A DNA stretch of 47,930 nucleotides from Spirochaetales bacterium. GTDB lineage: Bacteria > Spirochaetota > Spirochaetia > Treponematales > Treponemataceae. A model generated the notes under the pieces. That model ran no database searches, was not told the DNA's origin, and was given only the letters and a program-made list of their open reading frames with translations. This document shows positions 21,250 through 31,492 of this stretch, piece after piece. Every line of letters begins with the position of its first letter. Position 1 is the stretch's first letter. The translations under genes and the position numbers were made by a program. Location: assembly GCA_030526505.1 (NCBI GenBank), contig JAUNCR010000005.1, positions 1 to 47,930 on the forward strand. Reading direction: 5' to 3'.

Positions 21250-23610
21250 ATGACAGTTTCGAACATAAATAAGGCATTTGAAAAGTTCGGGCGTTTTCAG
21301 TTGAAGCACCGTTTTCTTTTTTTAGTCTGCCTTCTGGTTTTTACAGTTGCAAGTTCTCTTGGACTGCACAAGCTTCATCTTGATAACGGTGAAGACGACT
21401 GGTTTGACGATTGGGAGACAACAAAACTAAACCAGGATCACTTTGAAGATATTTTCGGAAGCTGCGACAGCGTCATTGCTTTTGTCCAGGCTGATGATGT
21501 CTTTGATCCGGAAATTCTTGAGATGCTAAAGAAACTTGGCACAAGGCTTGAAAATGAAGTTCCCTATGCTTCAAGCGTAACATCCATTGTAAACCTTAGC
21601 ATTCCGGTTGGAACGGAGGACGGCTTTGAAGTTTCAAATCCTTTTTAAGACGGAATTCCGTCGGACCCTGAAGAGCTTGCGGAAAAGAAGGCATTCATCC
21701 TGAGCAGGGAATCCCTTGTTGATGCACTTGTAAGTTCCGATGCAACGGAAACTTTTCTTGTCCTGAACCTTGAGCAGTATTCGGAACCGCTTGTAGAGGC
21801 CATGAACAAGATTGCTCCTGCCGCAATGAAGGTTTTTGACGACCCTGAATTCAAGTCAGACAAATTCACCATCAGGCCTGCAGGTCTTTCCTACACTGAA
21901 TATGAGGAAGAAAAGGCCATGGCAAGCCAATGTGTTACAAGGATTGCAATCGGATTTCTTGTAATGGTTTTGTGCCTTGTTTTCTTCATCCGTTCTTTCC
22001 GCGGTGTTGTGGTTCCGGCCATGGCGACTGTCTTTGGAATCACATCCATGGTGGGACTTTCTGCGTGGATGAACATTACCGGCAACACGGTGATGATTGT
22101 CCTGGTAGTTTTGCTGGCAATGGCCCTTGCTGTCGGTTATTCCGTCCATTACATCAACAGTTTCAAGATGTCTTTCCGCAGGACAGGAAACAGAAAGGAA
22201 TCCTGCATAGAAGGAATCAGGGAATCCGGTTGGGCCATTCTTTTTACCGTAATCACAACCATGGGGGGAATGCTTTCTTTCTATGCTTCGGGATTAAGGC
22301 CGATGCGCTGGGTTGCAGGAATTTCTGCAGCCTGTGTTTTTGGCGTCTACATGTATGTAATGCTTCTTCTGCCAATCTTCTATAGTTTTGGCAGGGACAG
22401 GCAGCCTGATGAAAAGACAGACGAAAAGGGTGCCACAAAGGCGGATCTGAAAATCCAGAAAATGGGAGAATCCATTCTTGATAAGAAATGGATTACGGTT
22501 ATTGCCAGTGTAGCAATTGTCGCTGTATGCATTCCGGGTATCTGTAAAATTAAGATCAACATGAACTACTCGGACATGATGGGAGAAAAAACTCCATACA
22601 TTGCACGGCTTATGACCATAGCAAGATCCCAGCTTGGAAGCCAGTACGGATATGAAGTTTTGATTGAATACAAGGATGAGGACGCAATAAAAAATCCTGA
22701 AGTGCTCAAGAACATGGATGTGCTTACTGAGCGCATCGGAACCTTGAACCAGACAAAGATTTCCAACGGCAAACCAAGGGTAAGTTCAGTCACAAAGATC
22801 GTAAAGGAAATGAACCGCACCCTGAACGGCGACAGTGAGGAAGCCTATGCAATTCCAGATGATCCGGAACTTGTAAGCCAGCTAATGTTCCTTTATGAGA
22901 TTTCAGGAGGGACAGACCTTTATGAATATGTAAGCGAAGATTTCAAGGCAGCCTACCTTCATGTGGAAATGCATTCCTATGAAGCGGAAGCCTGTGTTGA
23001 AGACATTGCCAAGGTTGAGCAGTGGGTCAAGGAATTGTTCCCTGAAGCTTCCACAAGCGGCATTGTCGGTGAAGTCATGCAGTATGCGGTGATGAACGGA
23101 AAGCTTGTCCGCGGTTCAATCAAATCCATCGGAACTTCTTTCCTGATCATCTTTGTGCTTTTGCTTTTTGCCTTCATGTCTTTGCGAACCGGTGTCATCG
23201 CAATGATTCCAAACATCGCTCCAGTAGTTTTAATTGGCGGAATCATGGGGTACGCCAATGTTTCCCTGGACATGATTACGGCCCTCATAATGCCGATGAT
23301 TCTTGGAATTGCGGTTGATGATACGATTCATTTTACCAACCACATCAAGTATCAGTTTGAGCTGACGGGAAATTACAAACAGGCAATCTTGAATTCCTAC
23401 AGGGAAATCGGAAAGTCCATGGTCATGACTACGGTGATCCTTTGCGCCATGTTTGCGGTGTTCATGACAAGTTCCATGTCTGCCCTGGTAAGAATCGGCT
23501 ACATGTCCGTAATTGGAATGGGTGGTGCCCTTGTCGCCGACTACACCCTTACACCGGTGCTCATGTTGATTACAAAACCATTTGGAAAAGAAAACACTAA
23601 GGAGAATTAA
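21250..23610 (+). pseudogene. MMPL/RND-type exporter interrupted by an in-frame UAA
   Basis: An MMPL-family, RND-like inner-membrane permease. The ATG at 21250 follows GGAGG and gives the first helix FLFLVCLLVFTVASSLGL and part of the first periplasmic domain. TAA at 21646-21648 ends it after NPF, yet the same frame continues immediately with DGIPSDPEELAEKKAFILSRE and runs, without any other defect, to 23610. The second half holds the remaining helices and the typical GIAVDDTIHFTNHI motif. A single base change would restore about 786 residues. It is a recent nonsense mutation, a sequence error or readthrough. Downstream genes of the same operon are intact, and the gene shows no other decay. 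Confidence 0.8.
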
Positions 23611-23611
23611 A

Positions 23612-24406
23612 ATGAAAAAAACAATTTCAGTATTGGCATCCCTTTTTCTTGCCTCAAGTCTTTTTGCAGAAATGACCGGCTATGAAATCATGAAGAAGGC
23701 TGACGAAGTTCCGGAACCAAAAACTTCTTCGGCAAAGGCAACCCTTACAATTCATTCAAAAAAAGGAAATGACCGCATCCGTGAAATCATCATAAAGTCA
23801 AAGGAATATGGAGATGTTACAAAGGAAGTCATCGTGTTTACAACTCCTAAGGATGTTGATGGTGTAGGGTACCTGATGTTCGACTATCCGGAAGATGACA
23901 ATGGAAACAAAAAGGACAGCGACAACTGGCTTTACATGCCTGCCATGAAAAAGACACGTCGAATTGCGGCAAGCGGTTCCGACGGAGACAGCTACTTCAT
24001 GGGGACTGACTTTACTTACGAGGATATTGGAGAGAGAGGCTTGAACAAGGACAACTATGTTCTTCTTGGTGAGGAAAATGTAAATGGCACCGACTGCTAC
24101 AAGATTGAGGCCGTAAGCAAGACCCGCAAGGAAAAAGATCCAAGAAGAATCCTTTACATTGGCAAAGAGGATTTCCTTTTGTACAAGGCTGAATTCTTTG
24201 ACAGGCAGGATGTGCTGCACAGGGTTATTGTGTGCTCAAACTTTTCTGTCATTGGCGGATACAAATCTGCAAAAACCATGAAGATGGAAAACGTACAGAC
24301 CGGCACCTGGTCCATGTTTGAGACAAGAGATCATGTTTATGATTCTGTAGACATTGACGATTCCCTTTTTACTGTTGCTGCACTGGAAAAACAAAGGATC
24401 AAGTAG
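23612..24406 (+). CDS. Outer-membrane lipoprotein-sorting-like protein (264 aa)
   Basis: LolA-like fold family (uncharacterised PF17131-type) that regularly follows MMPL permeases. The start at 23612 is chosen because GGAG precedes it and MKKTISVLASLFLASSLFA is a signal peptide. Motifs include YEIMKKADEVPEPKTSSAKATLTI near the N-terminus, DNWLYMPAMKKTRRIAASG and SYFMGTDFTYEDIGER, all typical of the family. It is predicted periplasmic and probably carries lipid or hydrophobic substrate between the inner-membrane permease and the outer membrane. It starts 1 bp after the MMPL stop. Confidence 0.92.
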   Translation: MKKTISVLASLFLASSLFAEMTGYEIMKKADEVPEPKTSSAKATLTIHSKKGNDRIREIIIKSKEYGDVTKEVIVFTTPKDVDGVGYLMFDYPEDDNGNKKDSDNWLYMPAMKKTRRIAASGSDGDSYFMGTDFTYEDIGERGLNKDNYVLLGEENVNGTDCYKIEAVSKTRKEKDPRRILYIGKEDFLLYKAEFFDRQDVLHRVIVCSNFSVIGGYKSAKTMKMENVQTGTWSMFETRDHVYDSVDIDDSLFTVAALEKQRIK

Positions 24407-24430
24407 CCTGAGCCAGATGAGGTGAAAACT

Positions 24431-25606
24431 ATGAAAAAAATCATTGCAGGAATTTTTGTATTCTGTTCATTGATGAATATGGCATTCACGCAGGAGGTAA
24501 GTTTTTCCGGTGAAATAAGCACCATGTGGGGAGCCTGCCTTCCGGGAACAAAAAAGGCCGGTGATTTTTCAGTTGGAAATATGGAATTGACCGGAACCCT
24601 TAAAGTCACCGAAGGAAACGGAACTGCTTTTGTCGAAGGCTGTATCTCCGATGATTTCATCGAAAGAGAATATGCCTATGACATTTCGGAAGCTTACATA
24701 GACTATTCGTCTTCAGTCTGGGGAATCAGGATGGGCCAGCAGAAAATTGTCTGGGGAAAAGCCGATGAAATAGACATTACCAATTCCGTTTTCCCAAAGG
24801 ACATGACCAATCTATTCAAGGATGATGATTTTCTGGCAGTAAAAGCCGCAAGGTTTTCTTTGTCGGGAAACATGTTCACGGTAGATGCTCTTGTGATTCC
24901 ATTTTTCACGGAGACAAAACTTCCTTCGGATGTTCTTGCGAATGTTGGAAATCCAACAAGGCCTGAAATGAAGCTGCAGAACATGGAATACGGAATCAAG
25001 GCAAGCGGATATTTTCCTCTTTGCGATGTTTCCTTGTATGGATTTTATGGCTGGGAAAAAACACCATTGTTTGGCTATGCCATGGGAGAGTACAAGCGCC
25101 TTTCAATGTTTGGTGCTGACTTTGCAATCCCTGTCGGGGCAACTGTCCTAAGGTCGGAAACTGCATTTTTTCCAGGGAGAGAAATTCAGTCTTCCAAGAA
25201 GTCCATTATGGCAGGGGATGAAATTTCCATAAGGCACAATGAAGTCAAAAGTCTTCTGGGCATTGACTGGATGCCTGGAGAATGGACTTTGACCGCGCAG
25301 TATTATTTTGACTTCCTTGCAGACAGGTCGGATAAAATTGAAAGGGAAGATGCCTTTGAGCACGGTGCCACATTAAGCGTTTCAAAGACTTTCCTGAATG
25401 AAACTCTGGAACTGTCTTTAAGCGGAGTTGTCGGCTTCAATAATTATGACAGTGCCATGAAGGGATCGGTGGATTACAGTCTTTCGGATCAGATTGGAAT
25501 TACACTTGGGACATACATCTTTGTTCCAGGACCGGAAAAAGACGGCTTGTACGGAAAGTACAAGGATTTAAGTTCAGCGTATCTTAAAGTCCGATACAAG
25601 TGGTAA
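24431..25606 (+). CDS. DUF1302-like outer-membrane beta-barrel (391 aa)
   Basis: The start at 24431 is preferred to GTG at 24422 because GAGGTG sits 6 nt before it. MKKIIAGIFVFCSLMNMAFT is a signal peptide. The rest alternates amphipathic beta-strands and ends in the aromatic KVRYKW, as in outer-membrane barrels. The block GIRMGQQKIVWGKADEIDITNSVFPKDMTNLF is characteristic of DUF1302-type proteins that accompany MMPL and LolA-like genes. It is probably the outer-membrane exit or acceptor of the three-gene export path. A strong terminator follows. Confidence 0.85.
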   Translation: MKKIIAGIFVFCSLMNMAFTQEVSFSGEISTMWGACLPGTKKAGDFSVGNMELTGTLKVTEGNGTAFVEGCISDDFIEREYAYDISEAYIDYSSSVWGIRMGQQKIVWGKADEIDITNSVFPKDMTNLFKDDDFLAVKAARFSLSGNMFTVDALVIPFFTETKLPSDVLANVGNPTRPEMKLQNMEYGIKASGYFPLCDVSLYGFYGWEKTPLFGYAMGEYKRLSMFGADFAIPVGATVLRSETAFFPGREIQSSKKSIMAGDEISIRHNEVKSLLGIDWMPGEWTLTAQYYFDFLADRSDKIEREDAFEHGATLSVSKTFLNETLELSLSGVVGFNNYDSAMKGSVDYSLSDQIGITLGTYIFVPGPEKDGLYGKYKDLSSAYLKVRYKW

Positions 25607-25610
25607 ACCA

Positions 25611-25648
25611 AAGGCTGCCTAAGTTAAACTCAGACAGCCTTCGTTTTT
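25611..25648 (+). terminator. Terminator of the MMPL operon
   Basis: AAGGCTG (25611-25617) pairs with CAGCCTT (25635-25641) with inner AGTT/AACT pairing, followed by T5. Confidence 0.85.
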
Positions 25649-25664
25649 GTTGACGCAAACTACA

Positions 25665-25984
25665 TTTATGCTTTTTTTTCTCTGTATTGAAATAAAAAAA
25701 AATCCTTGCGCAGTAAAAATAATTAGTCGATGAAAAAAAATGCGGTCAAAAAAAGCGAAATGTTTTATTTAATATGTAACCAATTTTTCAGTAATGTTTT
25801 TTAAGAAATTTTTTTGAGTAAAAATCATCGCGAAAAAAATATCAAAAATCTCAATTTTAAATTTTAGAAAATAGAGATAAATAATATTTTGGAGAAAAAA
25901 AATTTTAAAAAAAATTTTTTATTTAAAAATTTATATTGACTATATTTTTTTTCTAAATAAAAATAATTCGCGGAGAGAAAGGAA
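25665..25984. promoter_or_regulatory. Very AT-rich intergenic block upstream of the secretion operon
   Basis: About 320 bp almost without G or C, with repeated A- and T-tracts (for example near 25895-25930). Toward its end TTGACT (25936-25941) and TAAAAA about 16 bp later could be the operon promoter, preceded by UP-element-like A/T tracts. Nothing else is recognisable. Such DNA is typical of promoters bound by xenogeneic silencers or nucleoid proteins in front of acquired virulence-type loci. The operon starts after GGAGAGAAAGGA. Confidence 0.6.
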
Positions 25985-25994
25985 ATGTTGAGTC

Positions 25995-26420
25995 ATGTTT
26001 ATAAGCGTGTTCTTTTATTTATTTCTCATCTCTCTTTCTGTAAGCGATTTAAAATTCGGAATCGTTCCAAATAAAATACTCCTTATATTTTTCAGCGTTA
26101 TTTTCTGCATGATGTTGTCTGGTGACATCAGTGCAATCCCGATTAATTTTTTATCAGCATCATTTGTATTTTTCATTTTAGTTTTGGTAAAGCATTTTAC
26201 AAAGGGCATTGGAGCCGGAGACATCAAACTTCTTTTTGTCACTACTTTTTATTCCGGTTTTATGGACAGCCTGATTGCAATTACTGTTGAATGCTGTATT
26301 GGTATTGCCGCATGTTTAATGCTTAGGTTTGGGAAAACTGTTTTTTCAAGAATTTCTTTTGCACCTTTCATCACACTTGGCTATCTGTCAGTAGATTTCT
26401 TGGGTAAGAAAGTGCTATGA
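25995..26420 (+). CDS. Short type IV prepilin peptidase (141 aa)
   Basis: An A24-family aspartic protease that cleaves pseudopilin leaders in the inner membrane. Only the catalytic C-terminal half of the PilD/GspO fold is present: the first active aspartate lies in SVSDLKFGIVPNK and the second in GAGDIKLL (residues 73-80), with five or six hydrophobic helices. The N-terminal cysteine/methyltransferase domain of classical PilD is absent, as in many short archaeal and bacterial forms, so processed pseudopilins may not be N-methylated. First gene of the secretion operon; its stop overlaps the secretin start (ATGA). Confidence 0.88.
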   Translation: MFISVFFYLFLISLSVSDLKFGIVPNKILLIFFSVIFCMMLSGDISAIPINFLSASFVFFILVLVKHFTKGIGAGDIKLLFVTTFYSGFMDSLIAITVECCIGIAACLMLRFGKTVFSRISFAPFITLGYLSVDFLGKKVL

Positions 26421-28594
26421 GAAAAATAAGAGCATTCCTTTTACTAATCGCAATCAGCATATTTTCTATTTCTGCATATTCTCAGTTAGCCGAAGACGCA
26501 TCAATCTATATGGATTTCAGAAACCAAAAAATTTCTGACATCATCTATTCGGTTGCTGATGTCTGTGGCGCATCTGTAATCCTTGATGAAACTGTTGCTG
26601 GAAATGCGACCTTCAGATTTGAGGATAAAAATTTTGAAAGTGCGCTCTACAGATTTGCAAAGCATTGCCAGCTCTACATAGAAAAAAATGACGGCGTATA
26701 TTCTGTAAGCAAGGTTCGTATAAATCATGTAGGCGAAGGCAAGCTTGCCATCAATACCGAGAATGTTCAGGTTGAACCTTTCATCAACATGCTTTCAAGA
26801 TTTACAAACAGGACGGTTCTTTTTGACAACCTTCCTAATGCAACCGTAACCATAAGGGTTTCAGAAGCAAGTCTTGAAGATGTATTGAATCTTACAATCG
26901 TTAAACTTCCTGGTTTTGGTTTGGAAAGAATTGCAGACGGATTCTACATAACCAAGAGTTCTGGAGCCATGAGCAAAAGGAACATGGATATTTTTACCCT
27001 TTCTGAAGTGGGCGGAAAATTTTCATGCAACATTCAGCGAGCTTCATTTGCAAATGTAATCGGTACACTGTTCAAGAAAGGCGGTAAAGAATATTCGGTT
27101 TTCTCTGCATCAGCAACAATGCTGGAGAACATGTCATACAAGGACAAATCTTTCGAGGAACTTCTTTCAATCATCTTGAGTCAGTGCAATTGTGATTACA
27201 AGATCGATAATGGCATTTACTACATTTACGAAATCCAGAAAAAAGATGTAATCAAAAAGTTCAAGGAAACAAGGATCGTTAAAGTTAAGAATATAAACAT
27301 AGAAATGCTTTCTTCGCTTCTTCCAAATGAACTTAATGCATCCGGTTTCATCAAGCAGGATAAAAATTCAAATTCACTCATCCTTACAGGAAGTTCTTCG
27401 GAGATTAATCCCATTGAAGATTTCATAGCTAAAATTGATGTTCCTCATGAAGATAGAAATTACAGAAGCTTTTATTTTAACAACATTGATAAAAAAGATG
27501 CTGTGGCATTGATTCCAAAATCTCTTCTCCTTTCTGAGGTTGTGCTTCTTCCTTCTGACAATGGTTTTGTTACTCAGGTAACTCCAGAAAGTGAAGTTGC
27601 GCTTTCTGAATACATCAGCATCATAGACAGCAAAAAGAAGAACAAGGCAATAAGGCTTAAGTACATAAAGAGTGATGAGTTGGTAAAATCTCTTCCACCT
27701 TCTGTTGGAAAGGAAAGCATTACTGAAACCAGCGAACCGACTCTTGTTTTCTTTACGGGTACTGACAAGCAGCTTGAAGATTTTGAAAAGGACCTGAGGG
27801 AAATAGATGTTCCTAAACAGCAGATAAAGTATCAGCTTCTCGTTATCCAGAGACAAAAGACAGAAGGCCTTAACTGGGGATCGACACTCGGCATTGCAAA
27901 GACAACAGACGATGCAGGATATGCATGGAGTGGAACAGTTTCAAATATTTTCAACATCAATTTTGACATCATATCAAAATTCGGAGTTCAGTTTACAGGA
28001 AGCCTTAATGCGGAACTGTCGGAAAATAAATCCCGTGTCCTTGCTGATACTACACTTAACGGAATTAGCGGTGAATCACTGAGTTTCTCCAACACCAATA
28101 CATCCCGCTATCGCGACATCATCGTGGATACAAAGGGTGACCTTTATACAAGTACAACCAGGGAAATCTCAAGCGGTCTTACACTTTCTATCAATGGATG
28201 GGTAAGTGGAGATGGAATGGTGACTGTAAAGGTTGACGCTCAGGTTTCAAAGCAGGGAAGTTCAGATTCTTCTTCAGGCAGCGCTGCCGATACAACGCCT
28301 CCACCTTCGACATCGGAAAAGAAAGTAAGCACAAATGTTAGGACTCAAAGCGGAGAACCGGTAGTGATCGGAGGTCTTTTCCAGCAGGAAGAGGAAGTTT
28401 CAGAAAAGAAGGTTCCTATCCTCGGAAGCATTCCTCTTGTCGGTTATTTTTTCAAGAACAGGGTAGTAACGATGATTGATACAGAATTCATCTTTTATCT
28501 TGTTCCGTTTGTTCAGAAGTCCAGCAGCATTGAACTCAGCGTTGAAAATAATCTTGAACGACTCAAGGTGAAATATCAGGATGGTGCAAAATGA
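26417..28594 (+). CDS. Secretin, GspD/PilQ-like (725 aa)
   Basis: Outer-membrane secretin of a type II secretion or type IV pilus-like system. Signal peptide MRKIRAFLLLIAISIFSISAYS; then repeated N-domains (FRNQKISDIIYSVADVCGASVILDE resembles N0/STN, with later KNINIEMLSSLLPNEL and AIRLKYIKSDELVKSLPPSV as N1-type); and a C-terminal secretin domain ending VRTQSGEPVVIGGLFQ and PILGSIPLVGYFFKN. There is a Ser/Pro-rich insert (SSDSSSGSAADTTPPPS) at about residue 615-632. Length is normal for GspD. It overlaps both neighbours by 4 bp. It would form the outer-membrane gate of the apparatus. Confidence 0.95.
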   Translation: MRKIRAFLLLIAISIFSISAYSQLAEDASIYMDFRNQKISDIIYSVADVCGASVILDETVAGNATFRFEDKNFESALYRFAKHCQLYIEKNDGVYSVSKVRINHVGEGKLAINTENVQVEPFINMLSRFTNRTVLFDNLPNATVTIRVSEASLEDVLNLTIVKLPGFGLERIADGFYITKSSGAMSKRNMDIFTLSEVGGKFSCNIQRASFANVIGTLFKKGGKEYSVFSASATMLENMSYKDKSFEELLSIILSQCNCDYKIDNGIYYIYEIQKKDVIKKFKETRIVKVKNINIEMLSSLLPNELNASGFIKQDKNSNSLILTGSSSEINPIEDFIAKIDVPHEDRNYRSFYFNNIDKKDAVALIPKSLLLSEVVLLPSDNGFVTQVTPESEVALSEYISIIDSKKKNKAIRLKYIKSDELVKSLPPSVGKESITETSEPTLVFFTGTDKQLEDFEKDLREIDVPKQQIKYQLLVIQRQKTEGLNWGSTLGIAKTTDDAGYAWSGTVSNIFNINFDIISKFGVQFTGSLNAELSENKSRVLADTTLNGISGESLSFSNTNTSRYRDIIVDTKGDLYTSTTREISSGLTLSINGWVSGDGMVTVKVDAQVSKQGSSDSSSGSAADTTPPPSTSEKKVSTNVRTQSGEPVVIGGLFQQEEEVSEKKVPILGSIPLVGYFFKNRVVTMIDTEFIFYLVPFVQKSSSIELSVENNLERLKVKYQDGAK

Positions 28595-30015
28595 AAAAAA
28601 ATGCTGGCACCAGAATCATTGCCGAAGAATTCGACATTACTGAATATTCAAACTACAAAGACATTCATGGGCAGTATACAGACAGGTTCATAAAGAGTTC
28701 TCGCTGTGTAAAGATAGAAGAATCCGAAGAAAAAGTAATCGTTGCCGTGGCACAGAGCAGGGTTGATTCTGTAAATGTTCTTGGTAAGGTTCACGAAGGA
28801 AAATCAATAGAAACAATTGTCGTTAAGGATTCTGAATTTGTTGAATTCATTGGAAAGTATGTTGACGGTACTTTAAAAATACAGGCTGATTCCAAGAAGA
28901 GTTCGGGTGAATTTTGCCTTGAAGACATAAACAGTGATTCACCGGCAGTAAACATTATCAATGCAATCTGCCTTGAGGCCATAAGGCGCGGCGCTAGCGA
29001 CATCCACATTCAGGGAACAAAGAATGGACTGAACATCAGGTTCAGAATTGACGGTGTGCTTCAGACTGTAAGAACACTGGAAAAATTTATTTTTGACAGC
29101 CTTGTAAGCCGTGTGAAGGTAATGGCTGGACTTAATGTTATGGAAAACAGACTCTGTCAGGACGGCAGGATGAGTGTTCAGGTTGGCGACAGGAAACTTG
29201 ATTTCCGTGTTTCACTTGTTCCTTCAGTTACCGGACAAAATATCGTCCTTCGTCTTTTTAACGGAGATGATGAAGATCTGACCCTTGAAGAGCTTGGTTT
29301 TTCAGAAGCAAATTTCAGTAAAATTGAAGATGCCCTTAAAAATCCATATGGAATGATTCTTGTAACAGGCCCAACCGGTAGTGGAAAGACGACAACACTC
29401 CACGCCATGATCAAGAAAATGGATATGGAGCATCTTAAGATAGTGACCATAGAAGATCCTGTTGAAAAGACAATCGACGGCATCGAGCAGATTCAGGTTA
29501 ACGATGAAATAGGCCTTACTTTTGAAAACATCCTCCGCCATATTCTTCGACACGACCCTGATGTAATCATGGTTGGTGAAATTCGTGACAGAGAAACTGC
29601 AGAACTTGCAGTTCGTTCAGCACTGACAGGACACCTGATCCTTTCAACAATACATACTAACGACAGTATATCTGCTATTTCCCGCATGAAAAATTTGGGT
29701 ATAGAACCATATCTTATTGCAGGAACATTAAAGACAGTAATTGCCCAGAGACTGGTAAGAAAAACCTGCAAGGCATGTAAGGGAAAAGGTTGCGGACAAT
29801 GTGGTGATACGGGTTATGACGGAAGAACTTGTGTAAGCGAAACATTTGTCCTTGATGACAAAATAGCTTCAATGGTTGAATCCGAAGCTCCTGATGCTGA
29901 GATAAGGGAATATGCTGCAAAGCATGGTTTCAAGACAATGCATTCAGATGCTTTATTGAAGATAAAGAATCGTGTTTCAACCAAGCAGGAAATCTTGAGG
30001 GAAGGACTGGCATGA
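28591..30015 (+). CDS. Type II secretion ATPase GspE/PilB-like (474 aa)
   Basis: Cytosolic hexameric ATPase that drives pseudopilus assembly. Walker A GPTGSGKTTTLHAM is near residue 260, the Asp box IVTIEDPVE and Walker B DPDVIMVGEIRDRETAELAVRSALTGHL are intact, followed by the zinc cluster CKACKGKGCGQC, more compact than the usual CxxC-x29-CxxC. The N-terminal N1E-type domain (residues 1-100) is present but short. The length fits GspE. It overlaps the secretin and GspF genes by 4 bp each, so stoichiometric translation is likely. Confidence 0.95.
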   Translation: MKKNAGTRIIAEEFDITEYSNYKDIHGQYTDRFIKSSRCVKIEESEEKVIVAVAQSRVDSVNVLGKVHEGKSIETIVVKDSEFVEFIGKYVDGTLKIQADSKKSSGEFCLEDINSDSPAVNIINAICLEAIRRGASDIHIQGTKNGLNIRFRIDGVLQTVRTLEKFIFDSLVSRVKVMAGLNVMENRLCQDGRMSVQVGDRKLDFRVSLVPSVTGQNIVLRLFNGDDEDLTLEELGFSEANFSKIEDALKNPYGMILVTGPTGSGKTTTLHAMIKKMDMEHLKIVTIEDPVEKTIDGIEQIQVNDEIGLTFENILRHILRHDPDVIMVGEIRDRETAELAVRSALTGHLILSTIHTNDSISAISRMKNLGIEPYLIAGTLKTVIAQRLVRKTCKACKGKGCGQCGDTGYDGRTCVSETFVLDDKIASMVESEAPDAEIREYAAKHGFKTMHSDALLKIKNRVSTKQEILREGLA

Positions 30016-31037
30016 AAAACGAGATCCTCCTTTTTACACAGACAATGCATTCCCTTCTTGCATCCCGCATGTCATTGCAGGCTTCGCTTTCTATCTGTTC
30101 GGAAATTCTTTTGGGAAGCAAGGAAAAAAAGTTTGTGGCAGGCATCCTTAAGAATGTAAATGAGGGAAAGAAACTTTCTGCAGCCCTTCTTGAATACGGA
30201 AAAACTTTTTCGCCTTTCTACATGTCTCTTGTGGCAATCGGTGAAGACAGCGGAACCCTTGCGGATGTTTTTGGGCATTTGACTTCATATCTCAAGGACA
30301 AGAAGCAGATGAAGCGGAAGATAGTTCAGGCTCTTGTTTATCCTGTGCTGGTACTTGTGACTGCGGTGGCTGTCGTTCTGATTCTTACCGGTTTTGTTAT
30401 GCCTCGTCTTGAAGGCATTTTTGAAGCCTTTACAGAATCTTCTGAAGGTATAGGAATGCAGATGGAAAAAATCAGGGGAAGGTTCCTTATGGCTGGAATT
30501 ATTTCACTTCTGGTTGCGGTTACATTTTCTCTTGGTGCCATATTCCACAGGTTGAACGAGAAAGCTGCCTTGGTGATAGACGGATTGATTTTGAAGGTTC
30601 CGTGTGTAAAGGATTTTTCAATGACAATGCAGATGTATGATTTTTCATTTGCCATGAAGCTCCTGTCGTCTTCATATTTTCCACTGGTACAGAGCCTTGA
30701 TCAGGCAAAGGAAGTGTTGTCGAACAGATGCATAAAAAAATCAATAACAGCAGTGTGTGAAAGCATAAAGGAAGGAAACTGTGTAGGGGATTCTTTTGAA
30801 AGGGAATCTATCTTTCCAAAGTATCTGACCGTATGGATAAAGATAGCGGAAGAAAATGGAAACACGGCACAAGCGTTCACAGAACTTCTTGAATATTACA
30901 GAAACGAAAGTGAAAGCATATTGGATGGAATAACACAGGCTGCAGAACCAGTGTTCATACTGATAACGGGAATAATAATTATTTCCGTCATCGCGCAGTT
31001 TGTAATTCCCGTATTCAATCTTTTGGGGGCACTATGA
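30012..31037 (+). CDS. Inner-membrane platform protein GspF/PilC-like (341 aa)
   Basis: Two repeated T2SSF domains separated by membrane segments at about residues 115-135, 155-178 and 315-338. The typical GEDSGTLADVFGHLTSYL of repeat 1 and AEENGNTAQAFTELLEYYRNE of repeat 2 are clear. It is about 60 residues shorter than most GspF proteins, missing the cytoplasmic N-terminal extension. It anchors GspE and the pseudopilus at the inner membrane. The start overlaps the GspE stop and its stop overlaps the GspG start. Confidence 0.93.
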   Translation: MKNEILLFTQTMHSLLASRMSLQASLSICSEILLGSKEKKFVAGILKNVNEGKKLSAALLEYGKTFSPFYMSLVAIGEDSGTLADVFGHLTSYLKDKKQMKRKIVQALVYPVLVLVTAVAVVLILTGFVMPRLEGIFEAFTESSEGIGMQMEKIRGRFLMAGIISLLVAVTFSLGAIFHRLNEKAALVIDGLILKVPCVKDFSMTMQMYDFSFAMKLLSSSYFPLVQSLDQAKEVLSNRCIKKSITAVCESIKEGNCVGDSFERESIFPKYLTVWIKIAEENGNTAQAFTELLEYYRNESESILDGITQAAEPVFILITGIIIISVIAQFVIPVFNLLGAL

Positions 31038-31489
31038 AAAATCTTAGAAAGAAAATTGAAGAATTTAACAGGGAAGAAGATGGATGGACATTCATGGAAA
31101 CACTGATTGTCATTGCCATAATCCTTGTTTTGACGGCAACCGTCGGTTTTATTGCTATCAACAGCCTTGAAAAAGCAAGGGCTGCTGCGGCAAAGACACA
31201 GATTGAAAGTTTTTCAACAGCAATCGAAGCCTACTACATTGATTGTGGAAATTACCCAACTGCTGAACAGGGACTAGCCGCCTTGAGGAAGAAGCCGGAG
31301 ACAGCGCCAAGTTCAGACAACTGGGGTGGCCCTTACCTTTACAAGGATGCTCCAAAGGATCCATGGGGTTACGAATATGAATACACATGCCCTGCACCGG
31401 ACGGTTCCCCATATGGCATAAGAAGTTTTGGGGCAGATGGAATTGAAGGCGGTGAAGAAAAGAACGCTGACATAAAAAGTTGGGAGTAA
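31034..31489 (+). CDS. Major pseudopilin GspG-like (151 aa)
   Basis: Prepilin with leader MKNLRKKIEEFNREEDG, cleaved before WTFMETLIVIAI (Glu at +5 present), followed by the long N-terminal helix. The C-terminal domain has the GspG-specific NWGGPYL, DPWGYEYEY and SFGADGIEGGEEKNADIKSWE loop, which binds calcium in known homologs. It would build the pseudopilus shaft. The leader is longer than usual. It is followed 3 bp later by a small ORF. Confidence 0.95.
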   Translation: MKNLRKKIEEFNREEDGWTFMETLIVIAIILVLTATVGFIAINSLEKARAAAAKTQIESFSTAIEAYYIDCGNYPTAEQGLAALRKKPETAPSSDNWGGPYLYKDAPKDPWGYEYEYTCPAPDGSPYGIRSFGADGIEGGEEKNADIKSWE

Positions 31490-31492
31490 AAA

